DNA of 64,000 bases from Rossellomorea aquimaris (GCF_008180865.1 NZ_VTEX01000005.1:372001-436000); one strand, 5' to 3'; positions 1 through 9,412 are shown, counted from the stretch's first letter. The notes: a model not told the origin generated them from the letters alone. Numbers and translations are program-made.

Positions 1-116
1 TAACGAAGGTCTATAAAGGTGGGGTATCCAGAAGAAGAGACGGTGAGCTGGAGCAATATGAGTTTTTAGCAGATGCGTATACGGGCACTGTTGTGGATGT
101 GTATCCTTTATCTTAA
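1..116 (+). CDS. 3' end of a PepSY-like protein (YtzB-like), partial
   Basis: The frame is open from base 3 to the TAA at 114-116 and encodes the last 37 residues of a protein whose start lies outside the window. The tail contains DAYTGTVVDVYPLS, which resembles the end of PepSY domains (an acidic residue, then A-x-TG followed by hydrophobic residues). In B. subtilis the PepSY-like gene ytzB lies beside ytnP, which fits the neighbour here. Too little is present to be sure; a different small conserved protein is possible. Confidence 0.5.
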   Translation, partial: TKVYKGGVSRRRDGELEQYEFLADAYTGTVVDVYPLS

Positions 117-136
117 AAAAAATAACAGCATCATTA

Positions 137-176
137 AAAGGATGATCCCAAAATGCCTTGGGACCATCCTTTTTTT
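137..176. terminator. bidirectional intrinsic terminator
   Basis: A 12 bp stem (139-150 with 159-170, one G-U) has a T run on the plus side and A residues on the other side. It sits between the convergent end of the partial gene and ytnP, so it can serve both. Confidence 0.8.
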
Positions 177-181
177 ATACA

Positions 182-1024
182 TTATTTTTCCCTCAGTACG
201 TGATCTACGATTTCTCCATCTCGATTCCACTTGATCCCTCTATATACCGCATCATGATAGAATAGGAACCAGTACTCTCCTTCAATCGCTTGATTGATCC
301 ACTTGTCTTTGGCATCGATGGACGTCATTGGATAGTCGTCGTAAGCCAGTACCCATAGTGGATTTTTGTGAGCGTGAGTAGGCATGATATCCGCCATATG
401 AATGAACTTCTCCCCTTTATGCTCTAAAAGGATAATCGAATGCCCGTCACTGTGACCTCCCGTATGCACCATTGTGATTCCAGGAAGTATTTCCTTTTCT
501 CCTTCGAACGTTTCCACTTGGGATTGAATACTCTCCCAATTTTCTTTCCAGTATGTATTACGGGAGCGCACATTCGGATTTCTCATTTCATCCCATTCCA
601 CTTGGGAGGTGTAAATGGTTGCATTCTTGAATACTGGTACAAGAGTATCACCTTCATATTTTGTTAAACCGCAAGCATGATCGAAATGCATGTGAGTCAT
701 CAATACCACATCAATATCATCTGGCTTCAAGCCCAGTGCTCCCAGGGATGCCTCGATATCCGATTCTTCATGCACACCATAGTTACGTTTTTGTTTCTCA
801 TTCAGCTTCCCTTTACCAATACCTGATTCAATTAATACATTCTTACCTTCCCATTTAAAAAAGAGCGGATCTGTTCGTAACTCGATTTGATTCAAGTCAT
901 TCACGGCATATTTTTTTGACCAAAGAGGCTTTGGGACCACTCCGAACATAGCTCCCCCATCCATGTGAGTGACGCCTCCATTCAGCCAGTGCACCGTTAG
1001 ATCTCCAACTTTCAACGTTTCCAT
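182..1024 (-). CDS. ytnP: YtnP-type quorum-quenching lactonase (metallo-beta-lactamase fold)
   Basis: A cytoplasmic metallohydrolase of 280 residues. The zinc signature THMHFDH lies at about residues 110-116, and further metal-ligand histidines occur in TGGHSDGH and near the C-terminal FYHD. The family hydrolyses lactones; B. subtilis YtnP (about the same length) degrades acyl-homoserine lactone and streptomycete signals. The ATG at 1024 is chosen because AAAGGAGG stands seven bases upstream; an in-frame ATG seven codons earlier has no such site. The gene stands alone, divergent from nothing nearby, with its own terminator shared with the upstream gene. The actual substrate here is inferred only. 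Confidence 0.88.
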   Translation of the reverse strand: METLKVGDLTVHWLNGGVTHMDGGAMFGVVPKPLWSKKYAVNDLNQIELRTDPLFFKWEGKNVLIESGIGKGKLNEKQKRNYGVHEESDIEASLGALGLKPDDIDVVLMTHMHFDHACGLTKYEGDTLVPVFKNATIYTSQVEWDEMRNPNVRSRNTYWKENWESIQSQVETFEGEKEILPGITMVHTGGHSDGHSIILLEHKGEKFIHMADIMPTHAHKNPLWVLAYDDYPMTSIDAKDKWINQAIEGEYWFLFYHDAVYRGIKWNRDGEIVDHVLREK

Positions 1025-1119
1025 TTTGACTCCTCCTTTGTTCATGCCCTTTTATTTTATCAGAATTTATGGACAACTTATAGGTGGATGCTCGGATCAC
1101 TGCAACCATCATGAATACA

Positions 1120-1152
1120 TAAAAAAACAGCCCTGCGAGATGGCAAGGCTGC
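1120..1152 (-). terminator. intrinsic terminator of trmB
   Basis: On the minus strand CAGCCTTGC pairs with GCAGGGCTG (one G-U), followed by seven T. It lies just downstream of the trmB stop. Confidence 0.8.
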
Positions 1153-1164
1153 TTTAGCAGTGAA

Positions 1165-1809
1165 TTATTGATTTTGATATTGGGCTTCGACCCGGTAGAT
1201 TCTTTGACCTTTGGCTGAGAATTTCTCTTCATATTCAGTCATGATATTTCCTTCAAAATCGCTTTCATGAAGATCAAGACTCAGGAAATTCAGATGCAGA
1301 CCATACCATGAGAAGCTCTTTAATGAGTACTCAAATAAGCCTTGATTGTCTGTCTTAAAGTGGATTTCTCCGCCTTTGATCAGTACATCTTCATATAGCT
1401 TCAGAAAATCTTTATACGTCAGTCGACGTTTTTCATGTCTGTTTTTCGGCCATGGATCAGAGAAGTTCAAGTACACTCGACTTACTTCTTCTGATGCGAA
1501 GTATTCAGTCAGGTTTTTTGCATCGACATTTAACAGCTTGACGTTGGGAAGCCCGGCTTCAATCAAACGATCAAGAGCTGTTACAATGACGCTTTCATAT
1601 AACTCGATTCCAATATAATTAACGTCCGGATTGGCTCTGGCCATTTCCGTAACAAATTGACCTTTTCCAGTTCCTACTTCAATGTGAATAGGGTTGTCAT
1701 TGCCAAATTCTTTATTCCATTGACCTTTTATCTCCTGGGGTTCTGCCACAACATACTGTGGATTGTCACTGATTTTCTCAGAAGCCCACGGTTTATTACG
1801 TAAACGCAT
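1165..1809 (-). CDS. trmB: tRNA (guanine-N7-)-methyltransferase
   Basis: A SAM-dependent methyltransferase of 214 residues that makes m7G46 in the variable loop of tRNAs. Visible are the SAM-binding motif EVGTGKGQ (about residues 44-51), the family block [15 protein letters not shown] (114-128) and the substrate-binding HFKTDNQ segment near residue 150. Length matches B. subtilis TrmB (YtmQ). The ATG at 1809 follows AGAGGTG at normal spacing. It is monocistronic and ends at a terminator. No odd features. Confidence 0.95.
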   Translation of the reverse strand: MRLRNKPWASEKISDNPQYVVAEPQEIKGQWNKEFGNDNPIHIEVGTGKGQFVTEMARANPDVNYIGIELYESVIVTALDRLIEAGLPNVKLLNVDAKNLTEYFASEEVSRVYLNFSDPWPKNRHEKRRLTYKDFLKLYEDVLIKGGEIHFKTDNQGLFEYSLKSFSWYGLHLNFLSLDLHESDFEGNIMTEYEEKFSAKGQRIYRVEAQYQNQ

Positions 1810-1922
1810 GTAGACACCTCTTTTTTTATTATCGAAAAAAACATACCACGACTATCCGTCCTGTGCAAGAGCCAAAATAGAGCCAATCCCGCTTCAGATC
1901 TTCTGGCTGATATACCTACTCC

Positions 1923-1990
1923 AGGTCCGTCCCTCAAAAAGCGCGCATAATTGAAAAAGGAATTCACACACTATTAGTGAATTCCTTTTT
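1923..1990. repeat. GGTCCGTCCCTC half-repeat and a strong hairpin in a divergent intergenic region
   Basis: A single copy of the dispersed GGTCCGTCCCTC motif (1923-1935) is followed by a perfect hairpin at 1954-1990, with 14 bp arms AAAAAGGAATTCAC and complement and a T run on either strand. It looks like a terminator but lies between the starts of trmB and ytzH, where no finished transcript is expected. Confidence 0.6.
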
Positions 1991-2070
1991 CGGGTCTGGT
2001 CATTTTTGGAGGGCTGAAAAAGTACGTGTTTCTTTAAATCTTTGCAGACGAAAATGAAAGGGTGTACTCT

Positions 2071-2349
2071 ATGCCTTTAAATTCACAGAATCAAATGCAG
2101 TTATTATCAGATATTTTAAGCAATCACAGTGCGGATTGCTGCGGTTCGGTTTCTGAATGTGAGCAAGTTGAACGATTGGTGAAGTCATTAATGGTTAATG
2201 CTGATATTCACGAAAACGTAAAGCCTGTCCTGCAGGAAATTTATCAGTATAGTCAAAGCGGGATATCCTCAGCTGACTTATCCAACCATATTACGTCCAA
2301 TCAAGAAAACTTGTCCCAATGGGTTACGGATATGAACAACTACTCTTAA
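2071..2349 (+). CDS. ytzH: YtzH-like conserved protein of unknown function
   Basis: A 92-residue soluble protein, the same length as B. subtilis YtzH. It has no recognisable catalytic motif; a CCGSVSECEQ segment near residue 30 contains three cysteines. The ATG at 2071 is preferred over a GTG three codons earlier because AAAGGGTG lies six bases before it and overlaps the GTG. It is convergent with ytmP, with only four bases between the stop codons. The assignment rests on sequence look and the trmB-ytzH-ytmP-amyX order. Function unknown. Confidence 0.8.
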   Translation: MPLNSQNQMQLLSDILSNHSADCCGSVSECEQVERLVKSLMVNADIHENVKPVLQEIYQYSQSGISSADLSNHITSNQENLSQWVTDMNNYS

Positions 2350-2353
2350 AAAA

Positions 2354-3136
2354 TCAAATGACTTTGTGCAGATATTCAATCCAGTGATTCATTTCGTGGA
2401 AACGGGCTTTTCCTTTATGCCACTGAATGGATAATATCGTTTGTGCGACCACATACCATTTCATTCTCAGCTTTAAGTTATCGGTTAACTCAACACCATA
2501 TTGAGTCAGCCAGCTCTCCCATTGGTCTTCAGGGATATACCAGTATAATAATAGACCTACGTCAAAGGCCGGGTCGGCGATCATCGCCCCGTCCCAATCG
2601 ATTAAATACAACTGGTTGTAATCAGACAGCAGCCAGTTGTTATGATTGACATCACCGTGACAGACTACATATTCTTCCTGATGAACATCCAAGAGCTCTT
2701 TTTGAAGAAATAATAGCGCCTCTCTAATAACAGGCAATGAAAGAAGATCGAATTCTAAGCCTGTCTCCACTTCCGTGAGCATATGCTCCGGCTGAAACGG
2801 CTCTTTTCCCAACCGCTCAAGCATGGTTGAAAGCGGCTTTGATGAATGAATCTTGTTAAGCAGCCTTGCCACCCGTTCATCTTTCATCTCTTCCGGCTTT
2901 AATTCTCTCCCATTTAACCAGTGTTGTGCCGTTATGACATCCCCGTTTTCTAGTCTTTTTGTCCAAACTAGCTTGGGTACGATTCCTTCTGCAGACAATA
3001 CAGCCACAAAAGGAGAGGAATTGCGTTTCAGAAATAACCTTTGCTCTTGGTACTGAGCAAAGAACGCTTCTCCAGTAGCACCGCCTGCGGGGACTATTTC
3101 CCAATCTTGGTCAAATAAGTGTTCCAATATATTCAC
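2354..3136 (-). CDS. ytmP: YtmP-like phosphotransferase (APH/choline kinase family)
   Basis: Encodes a protein of up to 260 residues with a kinase-like fold. An N-terminal glycine-rich PAGGATGEAF resembles a nucleotide loop, VCHGDVNHNNWL carries the catalytic aspartate and asparagine of the Brenner motif, and YLIDWDGAMIADPAFD carries the metal-binding aspartate. These are typical of aminoglycoside phosphotransferase and choline kinase relatives; the substrate is unknown. The GTG at 3136 is annotated, but AGAAGGTG placed six bases before an in-frame TTG at 3127 suggests that TTG may be the true start. It is convergent with ytzH. Confidence 0.85.
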   Translation of the reverse strand: MNILEHLFDQDWEIVPAGGATGEAFFAQYQEQRLFLKRNSSPFVAVLSAEGIVPKLVWTKRLENGDVITAQHWLNGRELKPEEMKDERVARLLNKIHSSKPLSTMLERLGKEPFQPEHMLTEVETGLEFDLLSLPVIREALLFLQKELLDVHQEEYVVCHGDVNHNNWLLSDYNQLYLIDWDGAMIADPAFDVGLLLYWYIPEDQWESWLTQYGVELTDNLKLRMKWYVVAQTILSIQWHKGKARFHEMNHWIEYLHKVI

Positions 3137-3220
3137 CTTCTATTGGTCCTTTGTCATGTTTATATGTTCAGTTACGTTAAAGTTTGGATTCATTCACTGC
3201 ATCAAAAAAGTCTTATAAAA

Positions 3221-3266
3221 TAAAAAAGACAGCTATTGGGCAATACAATCAATAGCCATCTGTTTA
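3221..3266 (-). terminator. intrinsic terminator of amyX
   Basis: On the minus strand GGCTATTG pairs with CAATAGCTG across an 11-base loop, followed by TTTTTTATTT. It lies downstream of the amyX stop at 3314. Confidence 0.7.
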
Positions 3267-3313
3267 AGATTTTATCGTCATCTTGCGTTTTCGTCAAGCA
3301 CTGGAATGAACTG

Positions 3314-5467
3314 CTACCTTACAAACACATAGGAAGAGACAGGTTCAAGGGTTATAGTTCGCTCTTCTACCCCATAAAGACCGCTTACATTTGCCCTATT
3401 TCCGTCTGACAAACAAATCCAATCTTTTCCTTCCGGGAGGGAATACTGACACTTCTTCAAATCTGAATGGAAGACCATGAAGATATCGTTCCACGGGCCA
3501 TACGGGTGGACATTCTGATAGCGGACCACAACAAGATTTTCGATGCTATGAGAGACTTCCACATGTTCCCGGATCAGTCCGCTGTTTTGAAATCGGAAGG
3601 CACCGTGACTTTTACGGATTTGAATCAGTGCTTTCACGTATTGAACGACATCATCGAATTCTTCTCTTCTCGTCCAGTCTAATTGATTAATTTCAACAGG
3701 AGAATTGTAGCTGTTTTCAATTCCCTTTTTCGTCCTGTAAAATTCCTGTCCTGCATGAATAAAAGGGATCCCTTGAGATAGCAGTACCATCGTGGTTGCT
3801 AATTTATGGCGATTCATAAGGGTTTCTTCATCTTCATTTAAACAAGCTTTCATTTTATCCCAAAGGGTGTGATTATCATGGGATTCCACATAGTTAACGG
3901 ATTGGGTCGGCTCTTTAAAGAGCCCTCTTTCCCCATTTTTCATCCCGACACTTCCAGTCAGGACGAGTTCCACCTTTTGTTCCAAGTGTCCGTGACCGAG
4001 AGCAAACCCTTTATCATATAAGTTAAACGTACTTCCTTTAATGGTGTCCCGGAACCAGTCATTGAATTGACCGATCCCTTGAAGCTGATGGGCGTTACGC
4101 AGGTTGGCCTTTTGATGCGGGGGCAGGGGGGTGTTCAGGTCCCAGCCTTCTCCTATGATGATCGCTCCAGGCAAAACCTTATCCACTTCTTCTCGGATTG
4201 TCGTCATGGTCTTAGTATCAAGAATTCCCATCAGGTCAAAACGGAAGCCGTCGACACCGTACTCTTTTATCCAATAAAGAATCGAATCAACGATGAATTT
4301 CCTGGCCATCAGGCGTTCGGAAGCAAAATCATTTCCCACTCCCGTCCCATTTGAAGGTAAACCATTTTCGTCGTGACGGAAGAAATACCCGGGAACAAGC
4401 TTTTCAAAAGATGAATCCTCCCGAATGAACACGTGGTTGTATACCACATCCAATATAACCCTGATATTTTCTTCATGAAGGCTATTAATCACGCTTTTCA
4501 GTTCATTGATCCGCTCATAGGGATCTTCAGGCTTTAAGCTGTAGCTCCCTTCCGGCGCATTAAAAAACAAAGGGTTATATCCCCAATTGTAGCTTTTATC
4601 GGAAGGGTGATCCGTCACCCCATCGAAATCATTGACAGGAAGCAGTTCAACATGGGTGATGCCCAGCTCCTTTAAATACTGAATTCCACTACTGAATCCT
4701 TTCGGGGTAGAAGTCCCTTTTTCTGTAAAGGCACGATATTTCCCTGCGAATTTCATGCCGCTTTCTTTTTGTGCTGAGAAATCACGGACATTCAATTCAT
4801 AAATGACAGCATCTGTAGGTGAAAGTAACGGTGCCAAGGAAGAAGGTCCCTCAATTCGTCCAAGGTTCACAACACATCCCCACTCACTGTCGTATGAAAT
4901 CGATTTAGCATATGGATCAATCAGTTCATCCCAAACCAGATTGATACACGTTAGAATTGTATAATAATAGCGATCTACATCGGTATTCACCTTACATTCC
5001 CATACGCCTTTCTCAACTCTCTCGAATGGGTACTGGATTTCTTCATCATCAGGGGATTTCAGCTTAAGTCTTACCTCTGTTGCCGTCGGAGACCATACTT
5101 TAAACACGGTGCACCCCTCTTGGTATGTAACACCAAGGTCATCCCCGTCGTAATAAAAACGTTGATCAAACTCTTCGGTCCTTATGACCGCTCCGATTTG
5201 GAGGTCTGTCTTTGTGTTATGCTCATCGACAACTTCATAGACTTCACCCAGGACAACCTTCTCACTCTGAATCGTCGTGACATATTTCATCGCATCATTG
5301 AGGGGAATCTTTTCTTCAATATGAAGAGCTATTTTTTCACTGCCTTTAATGAGAGAGAAGTGACTGGAATTCCCATCATGATAATCGTATGGAAGAATCA
5401 ATGTAACCGTATTGAACGTATCTAAGAACGCATCGTAATGTCTGCTAATGACTAACACTTCTGCCAC
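3314..5467 (-). CDS. amyX: type I pullulanase
   Basis: A debranching enzyme of 717 residues that hydrolyses alpha-1,6 bonds in pullulan or glycogen-like glucans. An N-terminal region is followed by a CBM48-like domain (about 105-190) and a GH13 catalytic barrel (about 215-600). Visible are the pullulanase signature YNWGYNP (293-299), the nucleophile aspartate in GFRFDL (near 411), the acid in GEGWDL (near 440) and VESHDNH. No signal peptide is seen, so it is intracellular, as in B. subtilis AmyX (718 residues). The GTG start overlaps the end of ytlR by 16 bases, making it the last gene of the thpR-ytlQ-ytlR-amyX operon; its own ribosome site is weak, suggesting translational coupling. Confidence 0.93.
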   Translation of the reverse strand: MAEVLVISRHYDAFLDTFNTVTLILPYDYHDGNSSHFSLIKGSEKIALHIEEKIPLNDAMKYVTTIQSEKVVLGEVYEVVDEHNTKTDLQIGAVIRTEEFDQRFYYDGDDLGVTYQEGCTVFKVWSPTATEVRLKLKSPDDEEIQYPFERVEKGVWECKVNTDVDRYYYTILTCINLVWDELIDPYAKSISYDSEWGCVVNLGRIEGPSSLAPLLSPTDAVIYELNVRDFSAQKESGMKFAGKYRAFTEKGTSTPKGFSSGIQYLKELGITHVELLPVNDFDGVTDHPSDKSYNWGYNPLFFNAPEGSYSLKPEDPYERINELKSVINSLHEENIRVILDVVYNHVFIREDSSFEKLVPGYFFRHDENGLPSNGTGVGNDFASERLMARKFIVDSILYWIKEYGVDGFRFDLMGILDTKTMTTIREEVDKVLPGAIIIGEGWDLNTPLPPHQKANLRNAHQLQGIGQFNDWFRDTIKGSTFNLYDKGFALGHGHLEQKVELVLTGSVGMKNGERGLFKEPTQSVNYVESHDNHTLWDKMKACLNEDEETLMNRHKLATTMVLLSQGIPFIHAGQEFYRTKKGIENSYNSPVEINQLDWTRREEFDDVVQYVKALIQIRKSHGAFRFQNSGLIREHVEVSHSIENLVVVRYQNVHPYGPWNDIFMVFHSDLKKCQYSLPEGKDWICLSDGNRANVSGLYGVEERTITLEPVSSYVFVR

Positions 5468-6405
5468 CCACTTCTATTTAACATTTTCCAACTTAATGGA
5501 AGAACGTGCACCTTCAATTCATTCCCCTTCTTCAGTTCTTCAATTGTGTCTCCATCTGCGTGCACAGGTACATCCTGACTCGATCGGATGTTCATCGTTG
5601 TTCCCGTACACGTGCTGACTTCGTTAAAAGCCGTATGTTTTCCGAAGAAGACAGATAGAAAGACCAGGAGTAATTTCCACCTCGATAACCCATGGACAAG
5701 GGTCATATCGATAGATCCATCATCAGGACAAGCCTGTGGGGCGATCTTCATTCCTCCACCAAAAAAAGGCTGATTCGAAACTGTCACAAACCATACTTTG
5801 TGAAACACCTGCTCTTTTCCATCCACATCTATCGAAAGGGAAAAAGGTTTATACGTAAACGCTTCCTTACAAAGAAGGATAGGATAGATCAGTTGTCCAA
5901 GGGACCATTTGTTCAACCACCTCTTAAAGGATGAACGATTGGCCTTACGGGCAATTTCCGCGTCAAATCCTATCCCTATATTATTCACGAAATACCCATT
6001 TGGTCCGCTGTTCATGGTAAATTGACCTGAATCCAAGGTCACGATGTCCTCTTCTTTTATACCTTCCTTTATTAAGGTATATGCTTGTTTTTTATTGTTA
6101 GGCCAATTATAGCCCCTTGCAAAATCATTACCACTTCCTGATGGAATATACCCTATAACGACCTTGTCAAAACCGATTGTTCCACTCACCACAGAGTTCA
6201 TGGTCCCATCACCACCTACTCCCACTACCAGGAGCCAGTCGTCTGGAGATTGATTGACAACACTTGAAACGATCTTCTTCACGTCACCGGGTTGACCAGT
6301 CAAAAAAATCTCATGTGGAATATCGATGGTTTGACTAAATTGATTCCACGAAGATAAGGAGTGATGATTCTTTGCTGAAGGATTCACGATAAAAATCGTC
6401 CTCAT
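5452..6405 (-). CDS. ytlR: YtlR-like lipid/diacylglycerol kinase family protein
   Basis: A 317-residue member of the DAGK catalytic-domain family. Visible are the N-terminal IFIVNPSA, the nucleotide-binding VGVGGDGTMN (about residues 61-70) and IPSGSGNDFARG (about 92-103). Such proteins phosphorylate lipid hydroxyl groups on the cytoplasmic face of the membrane; the exact lipid is not known for YtlR, and the cell probably has a separate DgkB. It begins inside the ytlQ stop (ATGA overlap) and its end overlaps amyX, so the three are probably translationally coupled. Confidence 0.88.
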   Translation of the reverse strand: MRTIFIVNPSAKNHHSLSSWNQFSQTIDIPHEIFLTGQPGDVKKIVSSVVNQSPDDWLLVVGVGGDGTMNSVVSGTIGFDKVVIGYIPSGSGNDFARGYNWPNNKKQAYTLIKEGIKEEDIVTLDSGQFTMNSGPNGYFVNNIGIGFDAEIARKANRSSFKRWLNKWSLGQLIYPILLCKEAFTYKPFSLSIDVDGKEQVFHKVWFVTVSNQPFFGGGMKIAPQACPDDGSIDMTLVHGLSRWKLLLVFLSVFFGKHTAFNEVSTCTGTTMNIRSSQDVPVHADGDTIEELKKGNELKVHVLPLSWKMLNRSGWQKC

Positions 6406-7367
6406 TGTTGGTTCTCATCTGATTCAACAGCATGCTCTCCCCACTGAAGCCTTTTAAATGAAGTAGTTTGGCAATACTCCATGATGGCTTGTGCCGCTTT
6501 CAGCTGGACACTCTTGATCGGAGAAGAGCTTGAGCGCTGCTGCTGAAACCATTCGTTGTGGAGACGTTTGTCAAGAAACTGAATGCCCATCGGGGCCTGT
6601 GGGTAATCTATGTATCCATTTCTGCTTATCACGCCTTTATGAATCGGAAGGTCAACACCTGCATATTGAATGATTTGATGGAGTATTCCCTCCATCCTTC
6701 TCAGTCCGATTAGAGGGTTTAATACCTTCGTCTCTAGATCTCCCCATTTTTTCAACCAGAAACGTTCTCCTGAACCGATGTAGGCAGTTCCCTCTTCAAA
6801 TTCGAGAAAGGTTAAGCACCAGATCCCTGTTGGGGTGATCAATATGGTTTCGAGTTCTACAGGGGCATGTTTAATTTTCAATACCGGGTTGTACAACACG
6901 AATATGTTATCTGGAAAACGCTGAAGCAGGTAGCGTAATCGTTCGTCATAATGATAGCTGTTATCTACATAGGATTTCTCCATGATCGTGGAGCTTGCCC
7001 ACCTCAACTGAAAATCAAATACAAGGTCCAGGAAGGAAACCTTCAATTCTTCCTCCGTAGAGATATCGTGATGTGATTCCATTTCAAATGCGATTTCTTC
7101 ATCATTTGCCTGAATGGAGCTTGAGAGCTCCTCTTCTTCCTCTTTCTTTTTGAACAGTGAAAAGAGCTTCTCCTTCATGGAGTTCCTTTCCTGTTCCTGT
7201 TCTTCCTCCTTAACGATCGGGGAAGCTGGAGGGAGTTCACCGTTTTCCCAATGTTGTTTCATTTTTTCCCATTGCTGCTTTTTTAATCGGACAAATTGGG
7301 AAGGATATCTATATAAATCCGTTTCGTACCTGGAAACGTAATCTTGAAGTTTAATCAGCTGTGCCAT
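6402..7367 (-). CDS. ytlQ: YtlQ-like protein with a degenerate nuclease-related (NERD-like) region
   Basis: A 321-residue protein. The N-terminal half is charged and partly low complexity (runs of glutamate and lysine around residues 60-100); the C-terminal half has strands like VELETILITPTGIWCLTFLEFEEG, which recall NERD domains, but a clear nuclease active site was not seen. The ATG at 7367 is chosen for AAAGGA nine bases upstream; an in-frame ATG nine codons earlier lacks this. It lies 23 bases after thpR and overlaps ytlR. Function unknown. Confidence 0.75.
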   Translation of the reverse strand: MAQLIKLQDYVSRYETDLYRYPSQFVRLKKQQWEKMKQHWENGELPPASPIVKEEEQEQERNSMKEKLFSLFKKKEEEEELSSSIQANDEEIAFEMESHHDISTEEELKVSFLDLVFDFQLRWASSTIMEKSYVDNSYHYDERLRYLLQRFPDNIFVLYNPVLKIKHAPVELETILITPTGIWCLTFLEFEEGTAYIGSGERFWLKKWGDLETKVLNPLIGLRRMEGILHQIIQYAGVDLPIHKGVISRNGYIDYPQAPMGIQFLDKRLHNEWFQQQRSSSSPIKSVQLKAAQAIMEYCQTTSFKRLQWGEHAVESDENQQ

Positions 7368-7390
7368 ATGGATCGGTCCTTTCATGACGG

Positions 7391-7942
7391 TCAATTTGCA
7401 TGTAACGGTTTGGTATAAATGGCTTCATACTTAGGCAGACGGTCTACGTGCGTTCGATATAACACGATTTCTCTTGCAGTGAATAAATGGGTGTCAGGCG
7501 GCTGAAACGAATTCAACCACTCGGAAGTAAAAGGAAAATCTCTATTCCACTTTCGCCCCACGGTGATATGTGGAGAAAAAGGTCTCTTATCTAATTGAAA
7601 GCCCGCATCTTCACACACACCATACACTCTGCCCCGAACCCGCTGTAAGATTTCAGAAGGCTGAGCGCCCAACCATAGAATTCTCGGTGAATCACTTTTT
7701 CCAAAAGTACCGTAGTGATCGAGGGTTAATGAAAATGAAGGACAATCAAGCGCGTCCACTTTATGGATCACGGGTTGAAGTTCATCCGCACTTCCCAAAA
7801 AGGCCAATGTGATGTGATAGTCCTGCGGGTGCACCCAGCTCTGAAAAGAACCCTCATCCTTCATTGGCTGCGTCCACTTTTGTATGCAGTGTTTCGTTTC
7901 TTGAGATAGAGATAGTGCAAAGAAATAGTGAGCTTTCAACAT
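7391..7942 (-). CDS. thpR: RNA 2',3'-cyclic phosphodiesterase (2H family)
   Basis: A 183-residue member of the 2H phosphoesterase family, once called 2'-5' RNA ligase (YtlP in B. subtilis, same length). Both HxT motifs are present: HITLAFLG in the N-terminal half and SPHITVGRK in the C-terminal half; the two histidines form the active site. The ATG at 7942 follows AAAGGACG at good spacing; the longer frame to 7990 lacks a site. It is the first gene of a four-gene minus-strand operon ending with amyX. Confidence 0.9.
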   Translation of the reverse strand: MLKAHYFFALSLSQETKHCIQKWTQPMKDEGSFQSWVHPQDYHITLAFLGSADELQPVIHKVDALDCPSFSLTLDHYGTFGKSDSPRILWLGAQPSEILQRVRGRVYGVCEDAGFQLDKRPFSPHITVGRKWNRDFPFTSEWLNSFQPPDTHLFTAREIVLYRTHVDRLPKYEAIYTKPLHAN

Positions 7943-8045
7943 ATCACTCGTCCTTTCATTCGTTACTACCATTTTAGCAAAATGTGTCATGAGAGAGAAT
8001 GACTAGAAGGAAATGCAATAAAAATGAAATACAAAGCTCATTTAT

Positions 8046-8074
8046 TTGATAAGACTTATATGAATTAGTACGAT
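8046..8074 (+). promoter_or_regulatory. predicted SigA promoter of the cysteine synthase-like gene
   Basis: TTGATA at 8046-8051 and TACGAT at 8069-8074 are separated by 17 bases, 34 bases upstream of the start codon. No operator is obvious. Confidence 0.6.
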
Positions 8075-8107
8075 AGAAGAAGAACGTTTTCTGAAAGGAA
8101 GTTGACC

Positions 8108-9037
8108 ATGAAAGTTGTACAAAATATAGCTGAACTGATCGGGGACACCCCCCTGGTCAAATTGAATCGACTCAATCCTGCTGACGGAGCGGATGTATAT
8201 GTTAAATTGGAATTCTATAACCCGAGTAAAAGCGTGAAGGACCGTGCAGCCTTTCAAATGATCGTTGAAGCAGAAAAGGAAGGCTTATTAAAAGAAGGAT
8301 CGACCATCATAGAGCCCACAAGCGGAAACACGGGTATCGGCCTTGCCATGAATGCAGCAGCAAGGGGATATCGCGCAATACTGGTCATGCCCGATACGAT
8401 GACTCAAGAGCGTATCAATCTGTTAAAAGCATACGGAGCTGAAGTAGTATTAACACCTGGAGATGACAAAATGCCAGGCGCTATCGAAAAAGCGAAAGAA
8501 TTAACAGAGCAAATCCCAAATAGCTTCATGCCGATGCAGTTTGAAAACGATGCGAACCCGGATGCCCATCGAAAGACGACGGCCCTCGAGATTGTGGAAG
8601 CCATGAAAGAAATCGGCAAGCCCTTATCTGCATTTGTAGCGACTGCCGGAACGGGCGGAACGATTACAGGAACAGGTGAAGTGTTAAGAGAGCATTATCC
8701 GGACCTCGCCGTTCATGTCGTGGAACCGGCGGGATCCCCAGTTCTTTCTGGAGGAAAGCCCGGGAAGCATAAGTTAGTAGGGACTAGTCCAGGATTTGTT
8801 CCAGAAATACTGAATACCAGTGTCTACGATGAAATCCACAAAATCGAAGACGAGCATGCCTACGATATTGCCCGCAGAATGGCAAGTGAAGAAGGTATCC
8901 TCGTAGGGCCTTCATCAGGGGCCGCTTGTTATGCAGCCATTGAAGTGGCGAAGAAGTTATCACCTGATGATGTAGTCGTGTGCATTGCCTGCGATACAGG
9001 AGAAAGATATCTATCAAGCGACCTGTTCAGATTTTAA
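8108..9037 (+). CDS. ytkP: cysteine synthase-like PLP enzyme (CysK family paralogue)
   Basis: A 309-residue fold-type II PLP enzyme. The PLP lysine lies in NPSKSVKDRAAF (about residues 37-48), the substrate loop is PTSGNTGIGLA and the phosphate cradle is GTGGTITGTGE. Members make cysteine from O-acetylserine and sulfide, but paralogues of the YtkP type may use other amino-acid substrates. The ATG at 8108 has GAAAGGAAG upstream; a TTG two codons earlier is in frame. The gene is single, with its own promoter and a terminator shared with the convergent gene. Confidence 0.88.
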   Translation: MKVVQNIAELIGDTPLVKLNRLNPADGADVYVKLEFYNPSKSVKDRAAFQMIVEAEKEGLLKEGSTIIEPTSGNTGIGLAMNAAARGYRAILVMPDTMTQERINLLKAYGAEVVLTPGDDKMPGAIEKAKELTEQIPNSFMPMQFENDANPDAHRKTTALEIVEAMKEIGKPLSAFVATAGTGGTITGTGEVLREHYPDLAVHVVEPAGSPVLSGGKPGKHKLVGTSPGFVPEILNTSVYDEIHKIEDEHAYDIARRMASEEGILVGPSSGAACYAAIEVAKKLSPDDVVVCIACDTGERYLSSDLFRF

Positions 9038-9078
9038 TATACAAAAGAAGCTGCGACTAATCGATCCGTTCGATAACC

Positions 9079-9114
9079 AAAAGAGGCTGCGCCCATGACT
9101 GCGCAGCCTCTTTC
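9079..9114. terminator. bidirectional intrinsic terminator
   Basis: AGAGGCTGCGC pairs with GCGCAGCCTCT around an eight-base loop, with T-rich flanks on both strands. It separates the convergent ytkP-like gene and the pepV-dat operon. An imperfect similar sequence AGAAGCTGCG lies just upstream. Confidence 0.85.
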
Positions 9115-9120
9115 TTATGA

Positions 9121-9399
9121 TCATTTAACCTTATGATACTGCGTGATGAATTGTTCAGGAGATGACTTAACAACAAACGTCCACACTCCTTCAATCGTGT
9201 GAAGATACAAAAAAGTATAGAAAGCTGACAATGGTTTGCTTGTCACATCCATCACGTCCTTGATGGTGAAGCTTCTCGTAGGAGTCTCGATTCGATCACT
9301 GTATAAATAAAGATGCTCCTCTGTCTCTACCGTGAATTGCTGGTTGTCTTCTATTCTTCGTTCGGTCTTCATAAATGGTTGTGAACAAATCAATCTCAT
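9121..9399 (-). CDS. small conserved protein, possibly a PH-like fold
   Basis: A 92-residue protein with a start ATG at 9399 preceded by TTGGAGG. The sequence is rich in short beta-strand patterns (FTVETEEHLYLYSDRIETP, then ending WTFVVKSSPEQFITQYHKV), which vaguely resembles bacterial PH-like domains; this is only an impression. No enzyme motif or membrane segment is visible. It is the last gene of the pepV-dat operon, 13 bases after dat. Function unknown. Confidence 0.65.
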   Translation of the reverse strand: MRLICSQPFMKTERRIEDNQQFTVETEEHLYLYSDRIETPTRSFTIKDVMDVTSKPLSAFYTFLYLHTIEGVWTFVVKSSPEQFITQYHKVK

Positions 9400-9412
9400 T
9401 TAAAGCCTCCAA

